A DNA stretch of 64,000 nucleotides, from the NCBI RefSeq assembly GCF_014358015.1, contig NZ_JACONV010000001.1, positions 372,001 through 436,000 of the forward strand, in the 5' to 3' direction. The stretch's first letter is position 1. Each line of letters begins with the position of its first letter. Positions 1 through 7,879 of this stretch are shown here, one piece after another. A program made the translations under genes and the position numbers. The stretch is from Pseudomonas triticifolii. Its GTDB lineage: Bacteria > Pseudomonadota > Gammaproteobacteria > Pseudomonadales > Pseudomonadaceae. The notes under the pieces are model-generated. The model had not been told where the DNA came from. It did not search any database and was given only the letters and a program-made list of their open reading frames with translations.

Positions 1-444
1 CGGGTGCTTGCGAAAGAACTGACCGCCTTGATGCCCCGGGCAGGCGAACGTGGAATTGCCGCGCTCCACATAGTGTTTGAGCGCGCCGAAAAACGGTGGC
101 AACAAGGCTTCTTCGTATAACGTCGCCGCCCGCTCCAGCTTGTGGCCATAAAACTCTGCGTTATCGGCGCCCAGGTCAAATACCCCGCTGATCTGCAGCA
201 GCACCTTTTCGATGTCGGCAATCGCTTCGCGGGTCAACTCATCGTGTTTTTCTACCGCAAAAAAGACCGGAATGTCGAAGCCTGAGCGGCTGATATCGTC
301 CACCCGCCCCTCACGCCAGTCAGCAGCCGTGATCACCACTGCGGCGACGTCAGTCAGGTCGGTGGCGCTGAAGTCCACGACTTCGCGGTCGGTCAGAAAG
401 CTGCTTCGAGCGCCAGGGCTTGCGGCGACTTTGAGTCTTTTCAT
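1..444 (-). CDS. Ornithine/lysine/arginine decarboxylase, N-terminal part (runs off left edge)
   Basis: Reading leftwards from ATG at 444, 148 codons stay open to the window edge. The translation starts MKRLKVAASPGARSS and contains a wing-domain segment followed by HYVERGNSTFACPGHQGGQF. This closely resembles the N-terminal region of the PLP-dependent SpeC/SpeF ornithine decarboxylases, where the CPGHQGG motif opens the core domain. These enzymes decarboxylate ornithine to putrescine and CO2, and the inducible forms consume protons. The PLP-lysine region lies outside the window, so substrate (Orn, Lys or Arg) cannot be fixed. An AAGGA ribosome site sits 9 nt before the ATG. The gene starts 90 bp downstream of ackA on the same strand and may be co-transcribed with it, which would suit a low-oxygen or acid-stress role. 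Confidence 0.85.
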   Translation of the reverse strand, partial: MKRLKVAASPGARSSFLTDREVVDFSATDLTDVAAVVITAADWREGRVDDISRSGFDIPVFFAVEKHDELTREAIADIEKVLLQISGVFDLGADNAEFYGHKLERAATLYEEALLPPFFGALKHYVERGNSTFACPGHQGGQFFRKHP

Positions 445-534
445 TGCAATGATCCTTCTGTAGCAACAGGAATGCAGGCAGGCGCGCGCTTCATGCATCA
501 GTCAACGCACGAGCCTGTTCAGTGAGCGGTTGTT

Positions 535-1740
535 TCAAGGGCTGCCGTGCAGTAACCCCAAGGCATGCCGGGCGATGACCGCGTTCTCATCCGTGGGAAT
601 GACCCACGCCGAGACGCGGCTACCCGGTGATGACAAGCGTGCCTCTCCGTTATCCAGATCAGCGTGTTCGTGTTCGAGCCCAAGCCAGGCGCAGCCGTCG
701 AGAATGGCGTTGCGCACGGCCACCGAGTGTTCGCCGATGCCGCCCGTGAAGACCAGTGCATCGACGCCGCCCAGCACAGCCGCCAGACTTCCTATCTCTC
801 GCACCACGCTGCGCACGAACAACGCGATGGCGTCTTTGGCCTCGGGCGCGTCACTGGCGGACAGTGCGCGCATATCACTGGCAATCCCGCCGGATACGCC
901 AAGCAATCCACACTCGTGATACAGCATGTGCTCCAACGCCTGCGTGGTCATGCCGCGCTCGCGCAGCAGGTAAAGCAAAAGGCCGGGGTCAATACGTCCG
1001 GGACGCGTGCCCATCAGCACCCCGTCCAGCGTGCTAAAGCCCATCGTCGTACCGCGGCTGACGCGATCATGCAGTGCGCAAAGGCTTGCGCCGTTACCCA
1101 AATGAGCGACGATCGTGCGCCCCGTCGCTGCACGTTGATCGTATTCAGGAAGCACGCCAGCAATGTATTCGTACGACAGGCCGTGAAATCCATACCGGCG
1201 AAGGCCTTGTCGGGTCAACGCCAGGGGCAGTCCGAATCGGGTTTCCAGAGGGTCGAGGCTGTGATGAAACGCAGTGTCGAAACAGACAAACTGCGGCATG
1301 TCGGGGTGTTCCCGCGCCAGATAGGTGATGGGCGCCAGGCACATCGGCTGATGCAAGGGAGCGACCGGTACCAATGCCTGCATCTCATCCATGAGTGAGT
1401 GAGTGACCTGCATCGCCACCTCGCGGCGGTTGCCGCCGTGAACGATCCGGTGGGCGGCGGCGCAAATCTCGCCGCCCATATGGCGTTCGACCCAGTCCAT
1501 CAGATTGAATAACGTTCCGCTGTCCGGAGAAGAATCGTTACGCGGCCACTCCTCGCGTTTTTCCGCATCGTGGCCGCTGTGACGGAAGATCAAGCGCTCA
1601 GTGTCCTCACGCACCTCAAAAGTGCCATTGCCAACGCATTGCAGGCCCACCACGTGCCTGGATGCGTCATACAACGAAAACTTGATGCTGGAAGACCCCG
1701 CGTTGAGGACCAGAAGCAAAGCCGGCGATTGATCGTTCAT
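535..1740 (-). CDS. ackA: Acetate kinase
   Basis: This 401-aa protein has the usual AckA length. It shows the phosphate-binding LVLNAGSSSIKF near the N-terminus, HLGNGASL in the middle and FTGGIGEH near the C-terminus, all ASKHA/acetokinase signatures. It converts acetyl phosphate and ADP to acetate and ATP. I chose ATG 1740 because it has GGAG upstream and places the family motif at residues 8-19; the reading frame stays open to 1800, but that extension has no family similarity. A perfect FNR-type box lies about 100 bp upstream. No phosphotransacetylase is next to it. The nearby phosphoketolase would supply acetyl phosphate directly, so the pair makes an ATP-yielding bypass suited to oxygen limitation. 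Confidence 0.96.
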   Translation of the reverse strand: MNDQSPALLLVLNAGSSSIKFSLYDASRHVVGLQCVGNGTFEVREDTERLIFRHSGHDAEKREEWPRNDSSPDSGTLFNLMDWVERHMGGEICAAAHRIVHGGNRREVAMQVTHSLMDEMQALVPVAPLHQPMCLAPITYLAREHPDMPQFVCFDTAFHHSLDPLETRFGLPLALTRQGLRRYGFHGLSYEYIAGVLPEYDQRAATGRTIVAHLGNGASLCALHDRVSRGTTMGFSTLDGVLMGTRPGRIDPGLLLYLLRERGMTTQALEHMLYHECGLLGVSGGIASDMRALSASDAPEAKDAIALFVRSVVREIGSLAAVLGGVDALVFTGGIGEHSVAVRNAILDGCAWLGLEHEHADLDNGEARLSSPGSRVSAWVIPTDENAVIARHALGLLHGSP

Positions 1741-1835
1741 GCAGTGCTCCGATAATGGCTTGATATCCGTTTGAGCATTGTCCTGATCAAGGCGAATCAA
1801 GTGGCGTCAGTTTGATCCGCCACGCACGGGCGCTA

Positions 1836-1849
1836 TTGATCTGGATCAA
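1836..1849. promoter_or_regulatory. FNR/ANR-type operator upstream of ackA
   Basis: The sequence TTGATCTGGATCAA is a perfect TTGAT-N4-ATCAA dyad, the consensus bound by FNR/ANR/DNR proteins. It lies about 100 bp before the ackA start, in the 195-bp gap after adhP, so ackA probably has its own oxygen-responsive promoter rather than depending only on read-through. Confidence 0.8.
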
Positions 1850-1935
1850 AACGCCGCGACGGTCTTCGGCTTTCCGATACCTCTCTTTGTGATCATCGTC
1901 CTTCGCACGGCCGAGACGCCCGTATTGCACAGCCC

Positions 1936-2970
1936 TTAGCTCGCGCTGAAATCAATCACCACGCGCGCGGGCACCTCGCCGTGCTCAAGTCGTTCGAAGA
2001 TCTGGTTGATTGCTGACAGCGGCTGCAACTCAATGTCAGCCTTGACCTTGCCCTGAGCAGCGAACGCCAGCGCTTCAGCCATGTCCTGGCGGTTGCCGAC
2101 AAAGGAGCCACGCACGGTGATGCAGTTGGCAACGACGTCGAACAGCGGTATCGGGAACTCGCCCGCAGGCAAGCCCACCAGCACGCAGGTCCCCCGCTTG
2201 CGCGTCATGCCGACGCCCTGCTTGAAAGCGCTCAATGAAGGCGCAGTGATCAGCACACCGTGGGCTCCTCCATCGGTGGCTTCTTTCACCGCTTCAATGG
2301 CATTGCCATGCAGGGCATTGACCACCGCGTCGGCACCGAGCCGGGTGGCGTGGGCCAGTTTGCCGTCATCGATATCAACGGCGCACACTCGTAGCCCCAT
2401 GGCCTTGGCGTACTGCACCGCAAGATGCCCGAGCCCGCCGACACCCGAAATGGCGATCCATTGTCCCGGCCTGACCGAGGCTTCCTTGATGCCTTTGTAA
2501 GAGGTAAGCCCGGCGCAAATGATCGGTGCCGCATCACGAGGGTCAAGCCCTGCCGGGATGTGAGCGACGTAGTCCGGGTCGGCCAGAATGTACTCCGCGA
2601 ATCCGCCATTTTGGGTATAACCACCAAACTGTGCGCTGGCGCAGACCGTCTCCCAAGCGCTCAGACAATACTCGCAGTGACCACAGGCGGAGTAGAGCCA
2701 TGGCACGCCGACGCGCTCACCTTCCTGCACGCTGGTGACACCCGCGCCAAGGGCGACCACCACGCCGATGCCTTCATGCCCCGGGATAAACGGTGGCGAA
2801 GGCTTGACCGGCCAGTCGCCCCGCGCCGCATGCAAATCGGTGTGACACACGCCGCACGCCTCGGTCTTGATCAATATCTGGCCAGGACCCGGTTCGGGAA
2901 TGTCCAACTGACGCATGACCAAAGGCTTGCCGAATGCTTCAACCACGGCTGCCTGCATTTTACCTTTCAT
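1936..2970 (-). CDS. adhP: Zinc-dependent alcohol dehydrogenase (AdhP type)
   Basis: This is a 344-aa medium-chain dehydrogenase. The catalytic-zinc ligand region CGVCHTD and the GHEGIGVV motif are present. So is the four-cysteine structural zinc lobe (CGHCEYC then a fourth Cys), followed by the Rossmann motif GVGGLGHLAVQYA. This is the ethanol-active/propanol-preferring AdhP class, which interconverts aldehydes and alcohols with NAD(H). ATG 2970 is preceded by AAGGAGCATCCC, a very strong ribosome site; an in-frame extension to 3057 overlaps the phosphoketolase gene and is unlikely. It starts 55 bp after phosphoketolase on the same strand, so the two are probably one operon. In that setting it likely regenerates NAD+ by reducing acetaldehyde or other aldehydes when oxygen is short. 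Confidence 0.93.
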   Translation of the reverse strand: MKGKMQAAVVEAFGKPLVMRQLDIPEPGPGQILIKTEACGVCHTDLHAARGDWPVKPSPPFIPGHEGIGVVVALGAGVTSVQEGERVGVPWLYSACGHCEYCLSAWETVCASAQFGGYTQNGGFAEYILADPDYVAHIPAGLDPRDAAPIICAGLTSYKGIKEASVRPGQWIAISGVGGLGHLAVQYAKAMGLRVCAVDIDDGKLAHATRLGADAVVNALHGNAIEAVKEATDGGAHGVLITAPSLSAFKQGVGMTRKRGTCVLVGLPAGEFPIPLFDVVANCITVRGSFVGNRQDMAEALAFAAQGKVKADIELQPLSAINQIFERLEHGEVPARVVIDFSAS

Positions 2971-3025
2971 GGGATGCTCCTTATTGAACCGAAACGTAGA
3001 TGTCATGAGGATGAATTGACCGCCG

Positions 3026-5530
3026 TCAGGCGTCGGTAAAGACCTGCCCCCTGACATGACCTTCTGCCAGCAGCGGCGGTGTTTGCGGCTCGCTGAAATC
3101 AGTCGTCCAGTGCCAGTTGCGAATCTCGGGCAAGTCTTCGAAGTGCTCGCGAATCCAGACGTGATGCCGACGCAGCTGGCTCTCGAAAAAGCGCATGGCT
3201 TCCTGACTCTGGTCGCGCAAGCGCGGCAGGTGACTCAATGCATCGATCGCCAACTGGTAGCGGCTCATGTTGTTGAGCACCACCATGTCGAACGGCGTAG
3301 TCGTGGTGCCTCGGTCACTGAAACCGCGCACGTGAAAGCGAGCTTCGTTGGCGCGCCCATGGACCATGGAATGGATCACCCACGTTGAGCCATGAAAGGC
3401 GAACATCACCGGCGCGTCATGGGTGAACAGCGCTTCGAACGACAGATGGTCCATGCCGTGCGGGCGATCTTGCGGGGCGCTGAGAATGCCGAGATCGACC
3501 ACATTCACCAGCCTTACCCGGATGCCAGGAACATGCTTCTGTAACAGCCAGCTGGCGGCGACGGCTTCGGTGGTAGGTACATCGCCTGCGCAGGCAAGCA
3601 CCACGTCAGGTGGCTGGCCCTGGTCATTGCTCGCGAAAGACCAGATCGATGCACCCTGGGAGCAATGCTTGAGCGCGGCATCGAAATCCAGCCACTGAAA
3701 ATCTGGCTGCTTGCCACAGGTCACGACGTTGATGTAATTGCGGCTGCGCAGACAGTGATCGAAAACATTGACCAGGCAGTTGGAATCAGGCGGGTAATAC
3801 ACACGCACCACGTCCGAGCGACGTTGCAGAACGTTATCGACAAAACCGGTGGACTGGTGACTGAAGCCGTTGTGATCGTTACGCCAGGCATGACTGGTGA
3901 TCAGGATATTCAGTGACGCCAGCGGCCGACGCCAGGCAAATTCCTTGCTTTGCTGCAGCCATTTCGCGTGTTGAGTGACCATCGAGTCGACCACCTGGGC
4001 GAACGCCTCGTAGGTGGACCACATGCCGTGTCTGCCGGTTAACAGATAGCCCTCCAGCCAGCCTTCACACAGGTGCTCGCTGAGCACTTCCATGACTCGG
4101 CCCTCTGGTGACAGGTGATCGTCGATCGACAGACAAGGTCCGGGTGCGAAGCGATCGCTGGCTTCGAATATCGCATTGAGGCGGTTCGAGTTGGTTTCGT
4201 CGGGGCCAAACACGCGGAAGTCATGAGGGTTGTAGCGCATCACGTCACGCAGGTACTCGCCCAGCTTGCGGGGCGCTTCGGCAATGACCTGACCGGGGGC
4301 CGGCACCTGCAGCCCGTAATCGGCAAAGTTCGGAAGATCCAGCGCGACCAGCCGTCGCCCGCCATTCACATGCGGTACCGCGCCCATGCGTAAATGGGTC
4401 GGCGGAGTCAGGGCCTGAAGATCCGGCAGCAACTCCCCAGCCTCGCTGAACAGCGAGGCTACCGCGTAACTGCGCATCCAGATGTCCAGCTGCTGAAGAT
4501 GTTCGGGGTTGTTTCTGACGTTCGCCAAGGGCACCTGATGCGCCCGGAACGTACCTTCCACTGGCAGGCCGTCAACCATTTTAGGTCCGGTCCAGCCCTT
4601 GGGGCTGCGCAGGATGATCATCGGCCAGCGAGGACGGACCGGGGCAGCTTCGTTTCTGGCCTGGGCCTGTATCCCCACGATCTCGTCGTGACAGGCATCC
4701 AGTGCAGCCGCAAATCGCTGGTGCATGCCCGGCACGTCATCGCCAGACACAATCACAGGCAGGTAACCACGACCCCGATAGAGCGCGATCAAGTCTTCGT
4801 CGGGCAACCGTGCCTCGACCGTCGGACCGGAAATCTTGTAGCCATTGAGGTGCAGGATCGGCAGTACCGCACCGTCACGACGCGGATTCAGAAAATGAAT
4901 GCTCTTCCAGCTGCCTTCCAGCGGACAGGTCTCGGCCTCGCCATCACCGACAACACACGCCACCAACAAATCCGGGTTATCGAACACCGCGCCGAAGGCA
5001 TGCAACAACGAATAACCCAGTTCCCCGCCTTCGTGCATTGAGTTAGGCGTATGCGGTCCACAATGGCTTGGAATACCGCCGGGCGTCGAGAAGCTGCGGA
5101 AAAAGCGCAGCATCCCGGCTTCATCGCGGCCGATATCAGGATGAACCTCGCTGTAAGTCCCCTCAAGCCAGGCACAGGCATTCATGGTCGGACCGCCGTG
5201 CCCCGGCCCGGAAATAAATACGACCTCAATACTACGCTCGCTGATCAGCCGGTTCAGGTGCACATAAATAAAGTTCTGCCCCACCGACGTGCCCCAGTGC
5301 CCCAGCAATCTGGGTTTTATGTGCTCTGGGCGCAGCGGTTCGCGCAGCAAAGCGTTGGCCTGCAGGTAAATCTGCCCGACACACAGATAGTTCGCCGCGC
5401 TCCAGTATCGATGCAAACGTGACAGCAGTTCCGCGTTCAGAGGCCCGACCTGGTGGGTGTCGGGGGCCATTTCGGATAACGAAGCACTTGAAAGATCAGC
5501 ACTGGAAAGTTGTGCATTGAACCGATACAT
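3026..5530 (-). CDS. xfp: Phosphoketolase (xylulose-5-P/fructose-6-P)
   Basis: An 834-aa ThDP-dependent enzyme of typical phosphoketolase length. Recognisable segments are GHWGTSVGQNFIYVHLN and GPGHGGPTMNACAWLEGTY near the N-terminus, the ThDP-binding GDGEAETCPLEGSW, and SHAWRNDHNGFSHQ in the second half. It cleaves xylulose-5-phosphate (and often fructose-6-phosphate) with phosphate into acetyl phosphate plus glyceraldehyde-3-phosphate (or erythrose-4-phosphate). ATG 5530 has a GGAG ribosome site; the internal ATG at 5470 is the alternative. It heads the leftward xfp-adhP unit, with ackA just beyond, so acetyl phosphate made here can be turned into ATP and acetate. The perfect FNR box at 5762 is about 230 bp upstream. 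Confidence 0.95.
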   Translation of the reverse strand: MYRFNAQLSSADLSSASLSEMAPDTHQVGPLNAELLSRLHRYWSAANYLCVGQIYLQANALLREPLRPEHIKPRLLGHWGTSVGQNFIYVHLNRLISERSIEVVFISGPGHGGPTMNACAWLEGTYSEVHPDIGRDEAGMLRFFRSFSTPGGIPSHCGPHTPNSMHEGGELGYSLLHAFGAVFDNPDLLVACVVGDGEAETCPLEGSWKSIHFLNPRRDGAVLPILHLNGYKISGPTVEARLPDEDLIALYRGRGYLPVIVSGDDVPGMHQRFAAALDACHDEIVGIQAQARNEAAPVRPRWPMIILRSPKGWTGPKMVDGLPVEGTFRAHQVPLANVRNNPEHLQQLDIWMRSYAVASLFSEAGELLPDLQALTPPTHLRMGAVPHVNGGRRLVALDLPNFADYGLQVPAPGQVIAEAPRKLGEYLRDVMRYNPHDFRVFGPDETNSNRLNAIFEASDRFAPGPCLSIDDHLSPEGRVMEVLSEHLCEGWLEGYLLTGRHGMWSTYEAFAQVVDSMVTQHAKWLQQSKEFAWRRPLASLNILITSHAWRNDHNGFSHQSTGFVDNVLQRRSDVVRVYYPPDSNCLVNVFDHCLRSRNYINVVTCGKQPDFQWLDFDAALKHCSQGASIWSFASNDQGQPPDVVLACAGDVPTTEAVAASWLLQKHVPGIRVRLVNVVDLGILSAPQDRPHGMDHLSFEALFTHDAPVMFAFHGSTWVIHSMVHGRANEARFHVRGFSDRGTTTTPFDMVVLNNMSRYQLAIDALSHLPRLRDQSQEAMRFFESQLRRHHVWIREHFEDLPEIRNWHWTTDFSEPQTPPLLAEGHVRGQVFTDA

Positions 5531-5761
5531 GGTGACTCCGTTGGATGCGTTATTCGATGGGGACCCGAGCCTGGGGCCGGGTACTGCACGGATTAACCGC
5601 CAGCAGGCCGCCGGTCACGTGACCGGCCACTTGTTCTGCGGTGCTTCCCGGTCGCTCACTCAAGCGATTGCGATACATCGTGCTCACCATCTGAGAGCCT
5701 TCTCGTTGAAGGTGTGATGGGCGATAGTCTTTTGATTCTCGTTGGTCGATCAGAAGCGGGC

Positions 5762-5775
5762 TTGATTTACATCAA
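5762..5775. promoter_or_regulatory. FNR/ANR-type operator between xfp and fnr-like gene
   Basis: TTGATTTACATCAA is a perfect TTGAT-N4-ATCAA dyad in the 433-bp divergent gap 5531-5963. It could serve the leftward xfp-adhP operon, the rightward fnr-like gene, or both, and would allow autoregulation. I see no gene in this gap; the open frame that extends the fnr-like gene upstream to 5778 lacks family similarity. Confidence 0.8.
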
Positions 5776-5963
5776 GGATGGTGCAGAGATCTGAAAAGAC
5801 GTACATGCGTCGCTTGTTAGCCAGCAACTTCTATCCGTTCGCGTGGAACGGCTGGAAAATTGCCGGCTTTATCCATAAATACAGCCCCGCTCATCCACAT
5901 TCGAAATGCCCGCTGTTAGTGTTATCCCGGTGCGCCTATGCTGAATTGAATAAGGAGATCCCT

Positions 5964-6716
5964 ATGAGCGCCCATCTGGCCGCTGCCCCCGATCTGTTTC
6001 TCAAGGCTGAGTGCGCCAATTGCGGTGTGAGTGGGCTGTGCCTGTCGATGGGTATGAGTGTCATTGATACCGATCGTCTGTCCGCCATCATTCCCCAGCC
6101 CCTGAAGGTCAAAAAAGGCGAGGCGCTCTATCACGCGGGTGATCCGCTGCGATCGCTTTACGCGGTGCGCTATGGTTTTTTCAAGACGACGATTTCCTCG
6201 CAAGACGGGCGCGATCAACTGACGGGGTTTCAGATGTCCGGAGAGTTGCTGGGTTGTGATGCGATCAGCAACAGTCGCCACGTGTGTGATGCCATCGCAC
6301 TGGAAGACAGTGAGGTCTGCCCTATCCGCTTCACACACCTGGAACGGTTATCACGTGACCTGCCCTCGCTGCAGCACAACCTCAATCGCGTCCTGAGCAG
6401 AGAAATCGTTCGTGATCATGAGATGTTGCTGTTGATGGGCAATCTCAACGCGGATGAGCGCATGGCTGCGTTCCTGCTCAATCTCTCGGGTCGAATGGCC
6501 AACCGAGGCTACTCCCCCACCGCCTTCGTGCTGCGCATGACGCGAGAAGACATTGGTTCATACCTTGGGCTTCGACTGGAGACGATCTGTCGTGCCATCG
6601 CCAATCTGCGCGATCACAGCATTGTCAGAATCTCGGGACGCGCTGTTGAGATTCTCGACCTAAAACGCCTGCAAGCGTTGATAAACGGGTGCGGCTGCGG
6701 GCCAAAAACGCTCTGA
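5964..6716 (+). CDS. FNR/ANR-type oxygen-sensing transcription regulator
   Basis: This 250-aa CRP/FNR-family protein starts at ATG 5964, preceded by AAGGAG. Cysteines at residues 17, 20 and 26 (C-x2-C-x5-C) and C119 match the four ligands of the FNR [4Fe-4S] cluster. It is therefore expected to dimerise and bind DNA only when oxygen is low. A cyclic-nucleotide-like beta roll spans roughly residues 45-120, and the HTH lies near residues 193-215. In the recognition helix E206 and R210 match the FNR E-xx-SR motif, but the serine is replaced by cysteine (C209). That makes it a divergent paralogue rather than plain Anr. It sits next to the FNR box and amid typical FNR targets (usp, phosphoketolase), so local control is likely. 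Confidence 0.9.
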   Translation: MSAHLAAAPDLFLKAECANCGVSGLCLSMGMSVIDTDRLSAIIPQPLKVKKGEALYHAGDPLRSLYAVRYGFFKTTISSQDGRDQLTGFQMSGELLGCDAISNSRHVCDAIALEDSEVCPIRFTHLERLSRDLPSLQHNLNRVLSREIVRDHEMLLLMGNLNADERMAAFLLNLSGRMANRGYSPTAFVLRMTREDIGSYLGLRLETICRAIANLRDHSIVRISGRAVEILDLKRLQALINGCGCGPKTL

Positions 6717-6728
6717 ATCGGCTGGCTA

Positions 6729-7670
6729 TCACGCCACTGCGACCGTATCGGACTTGATCACCAATACGCTACAAGGCGCGTGGGTCAGCACCGTTTCTGC
6801 CGTGTCACCCATGACCCTCTCCAGACCGTGGCGCGGCAATGTTCCCATCACCAGTAGATCAACGTCGTGTTGCCGGGCGAATGCTTCAAGCGTGGGCTGT
6901 GGGGTGCCGGTCATGAAATGGCGACGCTGTTGCTCAATCCCATGCCTGGCACATAACAACGAAAACGATTCTTCGTGTGCGTCACTCAGGGCTTCCTGGA
7001 ACCCGAACTCGACAGGCATGGACCCCGACAGGGTCGTCCCTGAAGCATAAATCGCGGCCCAATTGTAGACATACACCACGTGCAGAATGGCATGACATTG
7101 CGCGGCCAGACGGGTCGCAGCGCTGAGTATCTGGTCGTTCAGGCGCAGGTCGGCGTCGTGGGAACGATAAAGATTGACTGCGGCCAGCATTTTGACTGGC
7201 AAGGGATGCGTGGAGCGGGTCACCAGTTGGACGGGGCACGCACAATGGCGTAACAGCTTCCAGTCCAGAGGCGTCGAAAACAGTCGCTGAAGCGAGGGTT
7301 CATGATGAACATCCTTGATCAACATAATCGGTCGGAGTGTTCTGACGTGGTGCTGTATTTCGTCGAACACATGGTCTGTCCATAGCGCATGCACAGAAAC
7401 ATCCAGGCCCTTACTACGCTCTTGTTCCACCTGCGCATCGAGCCAGCGCTGATGAGCCTGCAGGTGTCCATCACGCAGCATCGCCAGAGACGCAGGATTA
7501 AAAACGCCCATCACCTCCAACTGTTTCACGTGGTCCAAAGCAACGATACGCAATCGAGCGCCGCAGGCCTTGGCCAATGCAATGGCGCGCTCGAACGCAG
7601 GCGTACGCTCGTGCCTCGATGAGGCAATCAATAAAAGGTACGCAGAGTCTTTCACATGGACCTCACTCAT
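6729..7670 (-). CDS. Universal stress protein, tandem UspA domains
   Basis: A 313-aa protein with two Usp domains, residues about 8-150 and 158-310. The second ends with GTLPRHGLERVMGDTAETVL, the G-x2-G-x9-G-[ST] nucleotide-binding motif; the first copy lacks a clear version. It is a soluble cytoplasmic protein, probably ATP-binding, used for survival under energy or oxygen stress, as for the ANR-dependent Usp proteins of Pseudomonas. ATG 7670 has GGAG upstream. It converges on the fnr-like gene with only 12 bp between the stops and shares a divergent promoter region with the channel gene, where an imperfect FNR-like dyad is visible. Confidence 0.9.
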   Translation of the reverse strand: MSEVHVKDSAYLLLIASSRHERTPAFERAIALAKACGARLRIVALDHVKQLEVMGVFNPASLAMLRDGHLQAHQRWLDAQVEQERSKGLDVSVHALWTDHVFDEIQHHVRTLRPIMLIKDVHHEPSLQRLFSTPLDWKLLRHCACPVQLVTRSTHPLPVKMLAAVNLYRSHDADLRLNDQILSAATRLAAQCHAILHVVYVYNWAAIYASGTTLSGSMPVEFGFQEALSDAHEESFSLLCARHGIEQQRRHFMTGTPQPTLEAFARQHDVDLLVMGTLPRHGLERVMGDTAETVLTHAPCSVLVIKSDTVAVA

Positions 7671-7770
7671 CTCTCCGTGGGCTGGACAGAGGCTGCCACT
7701 GATGCGCGATGGGCGATCTGCCAGGGCTTTGTGCCTTGGGTGGAGTGTGAACGTTCATCACACCGTGAAT

Positions 7771-7784
7771 CTGATGCAGATCAG
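7771..7784. promoter_or_regulatory. Imperfect FNR-type dyad between usp and channel gene
   Basis: CTGATGCAGATCAG is a symmetric variant of TTGAT-N4-ATCAA with the outer base changed on both arms. A second, weaker candidate (GTGAC-N4-ATCAA) lies at 7815-7828. Both are in the usp/channel divergent gap, so weak FNR/ANR control of either gene is possible. Confidence 0.45.
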
Positions 7785-7879
7785 AGGTTGCCGCTGGGCG
7801 TACTGTGCAATGCAGTGACGTGTATCAAACGCCGCCTCGCAGCGTCGATGCACAATCAAGCCTCTGCGGAGAGACCCCG

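Noticed and set aside
664..1398. 244-aa + strand open frame opposite ackA
   Set aside because: It lies wholly antisense to a clear acetate kinase, shows no family similarity, and has the amino-acid make-up of a GC-rich shadow frame.
5778..5963. N-terminal extension of the fnr-like gene by 62 residues
   Set aside because: FNR proteins begin shortly before the first Cys; ATG 5964 has a perfect AAGGAG site, and the extension has no similarity.
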